A stretch of 64,000 nt of DNA from Thinopyrum elongatum (taxonomy: Eukaryota; Streptophyta; Magnoliopsida; Poales; Poaceae). The translations under genes and the position numbers were made by a program. Below the pieces are notes generated by a model. It worked only from the letters and a program-made list of their open reading frames with translations, did not search any database and had not been told where the DNA came from. The DNA is taken from NCBI GenBank assembly GCA_011799875.1, contig CM022302.1:378756175-378820174 (forward strand), written 5' to 3'. Positions 1 to 9,308 of this stretch are shown in pieces. Within the stretch, counting starts at the first letter, position 1. Every line of letters begins with the position of its first letter.

Positions 1-462
1 TTCGGCTCCGTAGGCGAGGAAGAACGGGGTGAACCCGGTCGACCGGTTTGGCGTTGTCCGAAGACTCCAGAGGATGGCCGGCAGCTTGTCGAGCCAGCTG
101 CCGGGTGAGCGGATGAAGGGCTCGACGAGCCGTGGCTTGATGCCGGATAAGATGAGGCCATTGGCTCGCTCGACCTGGCCGTTGGATTGAGGATGAGCGA
201 CGGAGGCCAAGTCGAGCCGGATGCCGGAGGCGGAGCAGTACTGCGCCAGAGCACCCTTGGCAAAGTTGGTGCCGTTGTCCATGATGATGCTGTGCGGGAC
301 ACCGTAGTGCACCGCGATGTCTTTAACGAACCGCACGGTCATCGGGCCGTCCAGCTTCTTGATCGGCTGCGCCTCGATCCACTTAGTGAACTTGTCGACC
401 GCCACCAGCAAGTGCGTCATGCTACCTCGAGCAGCCTTGAAGGGCCCCACCATGTCCAGCCC
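1..462 (-). pseudogene. Integrase catalytic core (Tat gypsy), partial
   Basis: Reading from 462 down to 1 gives an rve-type integrase core. The three acidic residues are visible: the Asp in GLDMVGP near 455, the Asp in IIMDNGTNF near 275 and the Glu in NGQVERANG near 180. The frame is open to the window edge and ends in PFFLAYGAE. It is separated from the upstream RNase H/zinc-finger frame by an amber stop at 461-463, in the same frame, where related elements have Trp. The enzyme would insert the cDNA copy into chromosomes; here the upstream stop makes it non-functional. The C-terminal part lies outside the window. Confidence 0.85.
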
Positions 463-1581
463 CTAGACGGCGAAAGGCCAGGTGATCGGGATGGTCTGGA
501 GGGCTGAAACCGGCTGGTGGCTGTGCTTGTTGAAGCGTTGGCAACCCTCGCACTTGAGGACGAGCGACTCGGCATCTTTGAGGGCCGTGGGCCAGTAGAA
601 ACCATGGCGGAAGGCCTTGGCCACCAAGGACCTGGAGGCGGCGTGGTGCCCGCACTCGCCCTGATGTATGTCGAGGAGGATCTCTATGCCCTTGGCCTGC
701 TCGACACAGCGCTGGAACACGCCCGTCGCGCTACGCTTGATGAGCTCGTTGTTGATGATGCTGTAGGCAGATGCCCGGCGTTGCACCTGCCGGGCTTCGG
801 TCTCGTCCATGGGGAGTGCTCCGCTCTCCAGGAAGGCTAGGACTGGCTGGGCCCATGACGGAGCCGTCACCACGGTGAAGACCAAGACGGTTTCTGGGGT
901 AGCAGCCCCCGAGCTGGAGGCGGCAGCCCCCGGGTCAGGGACGGTGGCGGTCGGCTTGAGCGCAATAGTGCCCGGGCCTGGTGGAGCAGCCCCCGGGCCA
1001 GGGTCGACGGTCGTCGGGGGAGAGACGGCAGCCCCCGGGCCGGGATCAGCAGCCCCCGGGGCTGGGTTGGGGACGGTAGCCCCTGGGTCCGGGTTGGAAA
1101 GGGGCACCGCAGGGTCATCCGGGATGAAGATGGACTCAGAATCCGGTGACGGCTTGACGGAAGGCTTGCGCAAGTGCTCGAGGGAGACGCCGGACGGGAT
1201 GGCTTGCCGGGAAGAGCCAATCTTGGCTAGCGTGTCGGCGGCTTCGTTCTCCGTGCACGGGACATGGAGGAACTCGCAGCCGTCGAAGTTGCCGGAGAGC
1301 TGCTGGACCAGGAAGCGGTAGCTGGCCATGTTGGCATCCCGGGCGTCCCACTCGCCGGAACAGTGTTGAACCACCAGGTCCGAGTCGCCATAGCATAGGA
1401 TGCGTCGGACACCGAGTTCCCTGGCAAGCCAGAGGCCATGCACAAGGGCTTCATACTCAGCGACGTTATTGGAGGCGGCGAAGTGGATCTGGAGCACGTA
1501 CCGCAGCCGGTCGCCCTTCGGGGAAGACAGCACGATGCCGGCTCCCAAGCCGGAGCGCATCTTGGAGGTGTCAAAGTGCAT
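463..1581 (-). pseudogene. Second (archaeal-like) RNase H, Pro/Gly linker and integrase zinc finger
   Basis: The 372-residue frame begins within an RNase H domain (MHFDTSKMRSGLGAGIV; NNVAEYEALVHGL; DSDLVVQHCSGEWDARD), the second RNase H typical of Tat elements. Residues about 150-250 form a low-complexity linker of repeated PGPGAA/DPGA units encoded by a degenerate GC-rich repeat at about 890-1090. Residues about 310-360 hold the HHCC integrase zinc finger (IHQGECGHH ... CEGCQRF). The frame ends at an amber codon just before the catalytic core. The ATG at 1581 is internal; the natural polyprotein continues upstream, where a stop at about 1655 follows LVDWTETQ-like sequence. Confidence 0.85.
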
Positions 1582-1656
1582 GCGCCAGTGCGTCGAATCC
1601 GGCGGCGGTGGGAGGTACTGTGTCTCTGTCCAGTCGACGAGAAAGTCGGCGAGCGC

Positions 1657-3014
1657 CTATGACTTGATCATAGTGCGGGGCTCGTACAGGATGGTATGGC
1701 CGGCCAGCTCGATGGCCCACTTGGCAACCCGGTATGAGGCATCCCGGCAGCCCATGATCTCGTCGATGGGGGTCGTGCTGACCACGGTGATGACATGTTC
1801 TTGAAAGTACTGCTTCAGCTTCTTGGCGGTGAGGTACACGCCGTAGCACATCTTTTGGTAGTGCGGGTAATTCTGCTTGCAGGTGGAAAGCACCTCACTC
1901 AGGTAGTAGACCAGGCGCAGGACGGACTGGATCTTGCCCTTCTCTGGTCGCTCGACCACCAACACCGTGCTGACTGACCGCGAGGTGGCGGCGATGTACA
2001 GCAACAGCGGCTCCTTGTCGGCTGGCGCGGCTAGGACGGGTGCGGTGGAGAGCATGCGCTTGAGATCCCAGAACGATGCTAAGGAAATGCAGTACCTGTT
2101 CTGTCGGAGCTAATCATGCTTCATCCACCTGGTCGTTCCACTCGAACGGTGACGTCTTCTTCATCAGCTGATATAGGGGCAAGGCCCTCTCGCCCAGCCG
2201 GCTGTGAAACTAGCTGACCGAGGCCAAGCAGCCGGTAAACTTCTGGACATCACACAGCCGGGTTGGCTTGTGCATGCGCTCGATGGCCTTGATCTTCTCC
2301 GGGTTCGCCTCAATGTCGCGTTCCGAAACAAGGAAGCCGAGCAGCTTTCCGGCTGGCATGCCAAACACGCACTTCTCCGGGTTGAGCTTGATCTGGTACT
2401 GGCGCAGATTGGCGAAGGTTTCCTTCAGGTCGTCAAGGAGCGTGAGGTGTTGCTTGGTCTTCACCACGATGTCATCGACGTAGACGTGGATGTTGCGGCC
2501 GAGTTGCGCCAGCAAGCATTTCTGCGTGTAGCGCTGGAAGGTGGCACCGGCATTCTTCAAGCCGAATGACATGGTGATGTAGCAGTACGCCCCGAAGGGC
2601 GTGCTGAAGGACGTCTTCAGGGTGTCGGCCGGGTCCAGCTTGATCTGATGATAGCCGGAGTAAGCATCCAGGAAGGACAGGAGCTCACAGTCGGCCGTGG
2701 AGTCGATCACTTGATCTATACGCGGGAGAGCAAAATGATCCTTGGGGCAGGCCTTGTTCAGGCTGGTAGTCTATGCACATGCGCCAGGTGTTGTTCTTCT
2801 TCAGGACGAGGACCGGGTTGGCCAGCCACTCGGGGTGAAACACTTCCATGATGAAGTTGGCTACGAGCAGCCGTGCGACTTCTTCACCAATGGTTCTTCT
2901 CTTCTCTTCTGAAAAGCGACGCAGGGGTTGACAGACAGGCTTGGCGTCCTTGCGGACATGTAGTTTGTGCTCGGCGTATTTCCTCGGAACTCCTGGCATG
3001 TCCTTTGGGGACCA
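1657..3014 (-). pseudogene. Reverse transcriptase and first RNase H (Tat gypsy), broken
   Basis: From 3014 downward the frame reads AWSPKDMPGVPR, then the RT fingers (WLANPVLVLKKNNTWRMCIDY) in the frame ending at 2685. The palm follows in 2210-2710 with the YVDD catalytic box (VYVDDIVVKTK). After frame changes near 2690 and 2205, the frame 1657-2055 carries the first RNase H/thumb region (PADKEPLLLYIAATSRSVS ... YYLSEVLSTCKQNYPHYQKM). At least two frameshifts plus stops make this a relic. The copia element is inserted at 3014/3015, directly upstream of AWSPKD. Confidence 0.85.
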
Positions 3015-4798
3015 TGCTGAACGAAATATTCCCTAGAGGCAATACTAAAGTTGTTATTTTATATTTCCTTATTCATGATAAAGGTTTATTATTCATGCTA
3101 GAATTGTATTGATCGGAAACTTAAATACATGTGTGAATACATAAACAAATACCGTGTCCCTAGTAAGCCTCTACTAGACTAGCTCGTTGATCAAAGATGG
3201 TTAAGGTTTCCTAACCATGGACATGTGTTGTCATTTGATAATAGGATCACATCATTAGGAGAATGATGTGATGGACAAGACCCATCCGTTAGCTTATCAT
3301 ATTGATCGTTCAGTTTATTTCTATTGCTTTCTTGATGACAAATACATATTCCTTCGACTATGAGATTATGCAACTCCCGGATATCAGAGGAATACCTTGT
3401 GTGCTATCAAACGTCACAACGTAACTGGGTGATCCTAAACATGCTCTACAGGTATCTCCGAAGGTGTTTGTTGAGTTGGCATAGATCGAGATTAGGATTT
3501 ATCACTCCGAGTATCGGAGAGGTATCTCTGGGCCCTCTCGGTAATACACATCATAAGCTTGCAAGCAAATGACTAAGGAGTTAGTCACGAGGTGATGTAT
3601 TACAGAACGAGTAAAGAGACTTGCCGGTAACAAGATTGAACTAGGTATGAAGATACCGACGATCGAATCTCGGGCAAGTAACATACCGATGGACAAAGGG
3701 AATTATGTATGTTGTCATAAGGTTCGACCGATAAAGATCTTCATAGAATATGTAGGAGCCAATATGGGCATCCAGGTTCCGCTATTGGTTATTAACCGGA
3801 GAGGTGTCTCGGTCATGTCTACATAGTTCTCGAACCCGTAGGGTCCGCACGCTTAACGTTCATTGACGATATAGTGTCATATGAGTTATATGATTTGGTG
3901 ACCGAATGTTGTTCGGAGTCCCGGATGAGATCACGGACATGATGAGGAGTCTCGAAATGGTCAAGAGGTAAAGATTGATATATAGGACGATGGTATTCGG
4001 ACACCGGAAGAGTTTCGGAGTGCATTGGGTAGTCATCGGGTCACCGGAGGGGTTCCGGACACCCCCGGTAAGTGTATGGGTCTAATGGGCCAAAGGAAGG
4101 GACAGTCCAGCCCACTAGGGGGCTGGTGCGCCCCTCTCCTTGGCTGGCTGACCCTAGGGGAAGGAAAGGGGAGGGGTGGCCCCTCCTGCCTTTCCCTCCT
4201 CAGGAGAGAAAGGAAAGGGGGGGGCGCCACCTCCTCCTTCCTTCCTCCCGCACTTATATAAGGAAGGGGGGCGCCACTTAGGAAGGGACCCCAAGTAGGA
4301 TTCGGCCTACTTGGGGGCACCTCCTGGTTGCTCCCTCCTCCCCCCACCTATATATATGTGGGAGCGGGGGGGGGGGGGGGCGCCTAGCACAACACAACAT
4401 TGTCTTAGCCGTGTGCGGCGCCCCCCTCCACCGTTTACACCCTCGGTCATATTTTTGTAGTGCATAGGCAAAGCCCTACGGAGATAGCTTCACCATCACC
4501 ATCACCATGCTATCGTGCTGCCGGAACTCATCCACTACCTCGCCTTCTTGCTGGATCAAGAAGGCGGAGGACGTAACCGAGCTGAACGTGTGCAAAACGC
4601 GGAGGTGCCGTACGTTCAGTACTTGATCGGTTGGAGCGCGAAGAAGTTTGACTACATCAACCGCGTTAGCAAACGCTTCCGCTTACGGTCTATGAGGGTA
4701 CATAGACACACTCTCCCCTCTCATTGCTATGCATCTCCATGGATAGATCTTGCGTGTGCGTAGAAAAAATTTTTGTATTCCATGCAACATTTCCCAAC
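3015..4798 (+). repeat. 5' LTR of the Angela-like copia element
   Basis: About 1.78 kb from TGCTGAACG to CATTTCCCAAC just before the primer site. Recognisable Angela words include CCCTAGAGGCAATACTAAAG at the start, TCGGGCAAGTAACATACCGA in the middle and ATTTTTGTATTCCATGCAAC near the end. A G16 homopolymer lies at 4365-4380. A CACCAT microsatellite-like stretch is at 4488-4508. No second LTR remains in the window for dating. Confidence 0.88.
4255..4262 (+). promoter_or_regulatory. TATA box of the copia LTR promoter
   Basis: TATATAAG follows a pyrimidine-rich GC-rich stretch, in the position expected for the Angela/BARE LTR promoter. A second TATATATA at 4340-4347 is an alternative. Confidence 0.5.
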
Positions 4799-4800
4799 GG

Positions 4801-4813
4801 TGGCATCCGAGCC
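4801..4813 (+). other. Primer-binding site (tRNA-iMet type), copia
   Basis: TGGCATCCGAGCC directly after the LTR resembles the usual plant TGGTATCAGAGCC complement of initiator tRNA-Met, with two differences, as in other Angela copies. Confidence 0.75.
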
Positions 4814-6063
4814 AGGTCTATGCGTAGATGATATGCACGAGTAGAACACAAAGAGTTGTGGGCGGTGATAGTCATACTGCTTACCACCAACTTCTTATTT
4901 TGATTCAGCAGTATTGTGGGATGAAGCGGCCCGGACCAACCTTACATGTCCACGCACATGAGACCGGTTCCACCGACAGACATGCAACTAGTTTTGCATA
5001 AAGGTGACTGGCGGGTGCCTGTTTCTCCTACTTTAGTTGAATCGAATTTGACTACGGCCGGTCCTTGAAGAAGGTTAAAACAGCAAACTTGATGAATCAC
5101 CATTGTGGTTTTTGCGTAGGTAAGAACGGTTCTTGCTAGAAGCCCGTAGCAGCCACGTAAAACTTGCAACAACAAAGTAGAGGACGTCTAGCTTGTTTTT
5201 GCAGGGCATGTTGTGATGTGATATGGTCAAGATATGATGTGATATATGTTGATGTATGAGATGATCATGTTTTGTAATATCGACAACCGGCAGGAGCCTT
5301 AGGGCTGTCTCTTTATTGTATGAAGTGCAAACGCCATGTAATTGCTTTACTTTATCACTATGCATTAGGGATAGTTGTAGAAGCAATAGTTGGCGAGACG
5401 ACCCCGACGCAATGATGGAGATCAAGGTGTCGAGCCGGTGACGATGGAGATCATGATGATGCTTTGGAGATGGACATCAAAAGCACAAGATGATGATGGC
5501 CATATCATGTCACATATTTTGATTGCATGTGATGTTTATCCTTTATGCATCTTATTTTGCTTAGAACGGCGGTAGCATTATAAGATGATCCCTTCACTAA
5601 ATTTCAAGATAAAAGTGTTCTCCCCGAGTATGTACCGTTGCCAAAGTTCGTTGTTTTGAAGCACCTCATGATGATCGGGTGTGATAGACTCTACGTTCAC
5701 ATACAATGGGTGTAAGATAGTTTTACACATGTAGAATGCTTGGGTTAAACTTGACGAGCCTAGCATGTACAAATATGGTCTCAGAACACTGGAGACCGAA
5801 AGGTCAAACATGAGTCATATAGTAGATATGATCAACATAGAGATGTTCACCATTGATGACTACCCCATCTCACGTGATGATCGGACATGGGTTAGTTGAT
5901 TTGGATCACGTATCACTTAGATAACTGGAGGGATGTTTATTTAAGTGGGAGTTCATTAGTAATTTGATTAATTGAACTTAATTTATCATGAACTTAGTCT
6001 TATAGTTTTGCATATCTATGTTGTAGATCAATGGCCTGAGCTACCGTTCCCCTGAATTTTAAT
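4814..6063 (+). other. Untranslated leader of the copia element
   Basis: 1.25 kb between primer site and gag with no open frame of note. It matches the long leader typical of BARE-1/Angela elements (for example GATGAAGCGGCCCGGACC at 4921). In these elements the leader carries packaging and dimerisation signals; none can be assigned here by eye. Confidence 0.7.
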
Positions 6064-6864
6064 GTGTTCCTCCTAGAGAAAGCTAAGTTGAAAGATGATG
6101 GTAGCGACTACACGAACTCGGTCCGTAACTTGAGGATTATCCTAATTGCTGCACAGAAGAATTATGTCCTTGATGCACCGCTGGGTGACAGACCTGCTGC
6201 AGGAGCTGAAGCAGATGTTATGAACGTATGGCAAGCTCGATCTGGTGACTACTCGATAGTTCAGTGTGCCATGCTTTACGGCTTAGAACCAGGACTTCAA
6301 AGATGTTTTGAATGTCATGGAGCATATGAGATGTTCCAAGAGTTGAAGTTAATATTTCAAGCAAATGCCCGGGTTGAGAGATATGAAGTCTCCAACAAGT
6401 TCTATAGCTACAAGATGGTGGAGAACAGTTCTGTCAGTGAACACATACTCAAAATGTCTGGGTATCATAACCATTTGACTGAGCTGGGAGTTGATCTTCC
6501 AGTTGATAGTGTTATTGATAGAGTTCTTCAATCACTGCCACCAAGCTACAAAGGCTTCGTGATGAACTATAATATGCAAGGGATGAACAAAATGATTCCT
6601 GAGCTCTTCGCGATGCTTAAGGCCGCGGAAGTAGAAATCAAGAAGGAGCATCAAGTGTTGATGGTTAACAAGACCACTAGTTTCAAGAAAAAGGGAAGGG
6701 AAAGAAAGGGAACTTCAAGAAAAATGGCAAGCAAGTTGCCACTCCCGGGAAGAAGCCCAAAGCTGGACCCAAGCTTGAAACTGAGTGCTTCTACTGCAAA
6801 GGGAATGGTCACTGGAAGCGGAACTGCCCCAAATACTTGGCGGATAAGAAGGATGGAAAAGTGA
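6064..6864 (+). pseudogene. gag capsid (copia), frameshifted before the zinc knuckle
   Basis: The 266-residue frame is a copia capsid of the UBN2/retrotran_gag type (LRIILIAAQKNYVLDAPLGD; VIDRVLQSLPPSYKGFVMNY). At about 6690, in an A/G-rich run, a frameshift occurs. The zinc knuckle CFYCKGNGHWKRNC is encoded at about 6786-6828 in the next frame, and the listed frame ends with unrelated residues. The N-terminus at MFLLEKAKLK corresponds to the usual gag start region of Angela. Confidence 0.85.
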
Positions 6865-7823
6865 ACAATGGTATATTTGATATACATGTTATTGATGTGT
6901 ACCTTACTAATCCTCGTAGTAGTGCCTGGGTATTTGATACTAGTTCGGTTGCTCATATTTGTAACTCGAAACACGAGCTGTGAAATAAACGAAGATTGGC
7001 TAAGGACGAGGTGACGATGCGCGTCGGAAATGGTTCCAAGGTTGATGTGATCGCCGTCGGCACGCTACCTCTACATCTACCTTCGGGATTAGTTTTTGAC
7101 CTCAATAATTGTTATTTGGTGCCAGCGTTGAGCATGAACATTATATCTGGATCTTGTTTATTGCGAGACGGTTATTCATTTAAATCAGAGAATAATGGTT
7201 GTTCTATTTATATGATTAATATCTTTTATTGTCATGCACCCTTGATGAATGGTCTATTCTTGTTGAATCTCGATCGTAGTGATACAGATATTCATAATAT
7301 TGATGCCAAAAGATGCAAAGTTGATTATGATAGTGCAACATATTTGTGGCACTGCCGTTTAGGTCATATTGGTGTAAAGCGCATGAAGAAACTCCATGCA
7401 GATGGACTTTTGGAATCACTTGATTATGAATCATTTGATACTTGCGAACCATGCCTCATGGGCAAGATGACTAAAACTCCGTTCTCCGGAACAATGGAGC
7501 GAGCTAATGACTTATTGGAAATAATACATACCGATGTATGTTGTCCGATGAGTGTTGAAGCACGCGGCGGGTATCGTTATTTTCTGACCTTCACAGATGA
7601 TTTGAGTAGATATGGGTATATCTACTTGATGAAACACAAGTCTGAGACATTTGAAAAGTTCAAAGAATTTCAGAGTGAAGTGGAGAATCATCGTAACAAG
7701 AAAATAAAGTTTCTATGATCTGATCGCGGAGGCGAATATTTGAGTTACGGGTTTGGCCTTCATTTAAAACAATGTGGAATTGTTTCACAACTCACGCCAC
7801 CTGGAACACCACAACGTAATGGT
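6865..7823 (+). pseudogene. Protease and N-terminal integrase (copia), truncated
   Basis: After the zinc knuckle the frame reads SSAWVFDTSSVAHICNSK. This is the protease active-site region, but the catalytic triplet reads DTS instead of DTG. A TGA follows at about 6981. From 6996 the frame holds the protease C-part, the GAG-pre-integrase zinc-binding segment (YLWHCRLGHIGVKRMKKL ... CEPCLMGKM) and the integrase core with its first Asp (EIIHTDVCCPM). A TGA at 7716-7718 precedes SDRGGEYLS, the second Asp. Sequence stops at PPGTPQRNG (about 7822), before the Glu. Confidence 0.85.
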
Positions 7824-9043
7824 GGGGCGTAGCGCACGGCAAGGCGGCGATTGCCGCCCGCGATGCCGTTGGCAGTGGTGTAGTCGATGAGCCAGTCCTC
7901 CGGCTTGACGGTCCCATTGTACTTGGGGGTGCCACGGGGTAGCGTGAACCCTTTGTGGAAGGCCTCATCCCAGATGCGTGGACCGAAGCGAGCCGGCCCG
8001 ACCGCGTTGTCTTCCTCTAGCTCGAGGGAGAGGGCGAGCTGCTTGATGCGGTGATGAGCATCGGTGTCGTCGATGGCCCGCGGACCTAGCCGGCTTGCGA
8101 CCGGGCCACGGGGAGCCGGACCGGCCAAAGCCGGACGGCCACGCCGTCTGGATTGAGGGGGAGGGTCTTGCTGGCGCCGGTCTTCCGGAGCCGGCTCGTT
8201 GCCCAGGCCGTCCCCAGCCGTCAGGGCGAGATCGCGCTGGGTCCGGGTCCGGCCGGAATGAGCTTCACTAGGGGGCGGAGAGGACACCGTGTTCCCCTGT
8301 CCGGGGTCCTTGGTGTGGCTCGAGACGGATCCCGAGGGATGGTTGAGGCAATCTTGCTGCATGTTCGTGGCACCGAGCAGCTCACGCATGCGCCACAGGC
8401 GCTCCTGCAGCTCCTCGCCCTGCAAGTTCTCCAGGCCTACTGCGGCCGCCTCGGCGGCGCGCATGTTCTTGACGGGGGTGTCGTAGATGGGCAGGATCAT
8501 GCCCAGTGCACGGCCGATGGCAGCGCCTCGGGTCCGCACCTCGGCAACCCGGCTGGGTTCGGCAGCAGCCGGTGTGAGGCCGTATGCGGCTTCGCGCTCC
8601 CGCTGAGTGGACTCCAACCGAAACTGCATAGTAGCAAGCGTCGCGGCGTTGTCCAGCAGGCGCTTGCGCTCCTCCTCGAGCTGGGCCCGGGCCTGGGCGG
8701 CGTTGGTGGCATTGATGTCGGTGGCGATGGGAACGCTGAGGCTCTGCATCATGGCGCGCAGCGGATCGGGCGCATCAGCACGCTCCGTTGCGGCTTTGGC
8801 GGCAGTGGCCTTCTTCGCGGCGCTGGACGAAGTGGAGCCAGAATTGGTGACGAGCACCTCCATCCGGACGCAGAGATCCGCCACGTCGGCGGAGACGTTG
8901 TCGCCGAGGGGGACGGGCGAGTCGATGACGTCGAGCACCACGCTAGGGTATTCGTCGGGGGCGCGCAGCGCGCCGTAGGGAGCACTGGATAGAGCAGCGA
9001 AAACGGCCAGCGCCACGCCGGGCGCAGGGACCAGGCCGTGCAT
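7823..9043 (-). pseudogene. gag of the Tat element, C-terminus deleted
   Basis: I place the start at the ATG at 9043 (MHGLVPAPG). The open frame extends further upstream, but that part is encoded by the primer site and LTR. The protein is Ala/Glu-rich with a probable coiled-coil region (AQARAQLEEERKRLLDNAA; QFRLESTQREREAA), followed by a Pro/Arg-rich stretch and the beginning of a gag core (KYNGTVKPEDWLIDY). It breaks off at RLAVRYAP, where copia sequence begins at about 7823. Capsid C-part, zinc knuckle and protease are missing. The frame itself has no stop over about 400 codons. Confidence 0.8.
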
Positions 9044-9109
9044 GTTGAGCTTGCCGAAGTCGATGAAGGGCCCTCTCTGGAACGTGTGTCCGGCCAGAAC
9101 CTCAAGCTG

Positions 9110-9126
9110 CCCCACGGTGGGCGCCA
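9110..9126 (-). other. Primer-binding site, Tat element
   Basis: In element orientation TGGCGCCCACCGTGGGG follows the LTR end after GT. This is the standard primer site of many grass Tat-type elements. Confidence 0.7.
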
Positions 9127-9128
9127 AC

Positions 9129-9308
9129 TGTCGTGGTGGGCGCATGGCAGATGCTACGGCGTGGCTAAAGAGAGGGATAGGCAAGAGGCAACCGGTGGGC
9201 TCCAGAGGCGAGGTCGGTTCGAGCGAGTGCGAGACACAAGACGTACCCAGGTCCGGGGCTCTCTGGAGAGATAATACCCCTAGTCCTGCCGAGTATGGTT
9301 TATCTGAG
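9129..9308 (-). repeat. Tat 5' LTR, 3' portion
   Basis: The last 180 bp of the 5' LTR, ending CACGACA in element orientation. The rest lies at 23631-24298 on the far side of Tekay-A. The sequence on the two sides joins at CTGAG/CTAAG. Confidence 0.8.

Larger units (their letters stand above)
3015..7823 (+). mobile_element. Angela/BARE-1/WIS-type Ty1/copia element, 3'-truncated
   Basis: The element begins with an LTR (TGCTGAACGAAATATTCCC at 3015) and has a tRNA-iMet-like primer site, a long untranslated leader, gag, protease and the integrase N-terminal half. It then stops at about 7823 inside the integrase, before the catalytic Glu. Reverse transcriptase, RNase H and the 3' LTR are absent. 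LTR and leader match the BARE-1/WIS/Angela superfamily of Triticeae as I know it. The 5' flank GACCA (3010-3014) would be the target duplication, but its partner is lost. Orientation is opposite to the Tat host. Confidence 0.9.

Noticed and set aside
4480..4520. CACCATCACCATCACCAT stretch, which could look like a vector-derived His tag
   Set aside because: It lies in the Angela LTR, out of any tag context; it is a natural trinucleotide-type repeat.
8153..8992. 279-codon plus-strand frame
   Set aside because: Antisense to the Tat gag, which has the matching coding evidence; same for 809-1321 against Tat pol.
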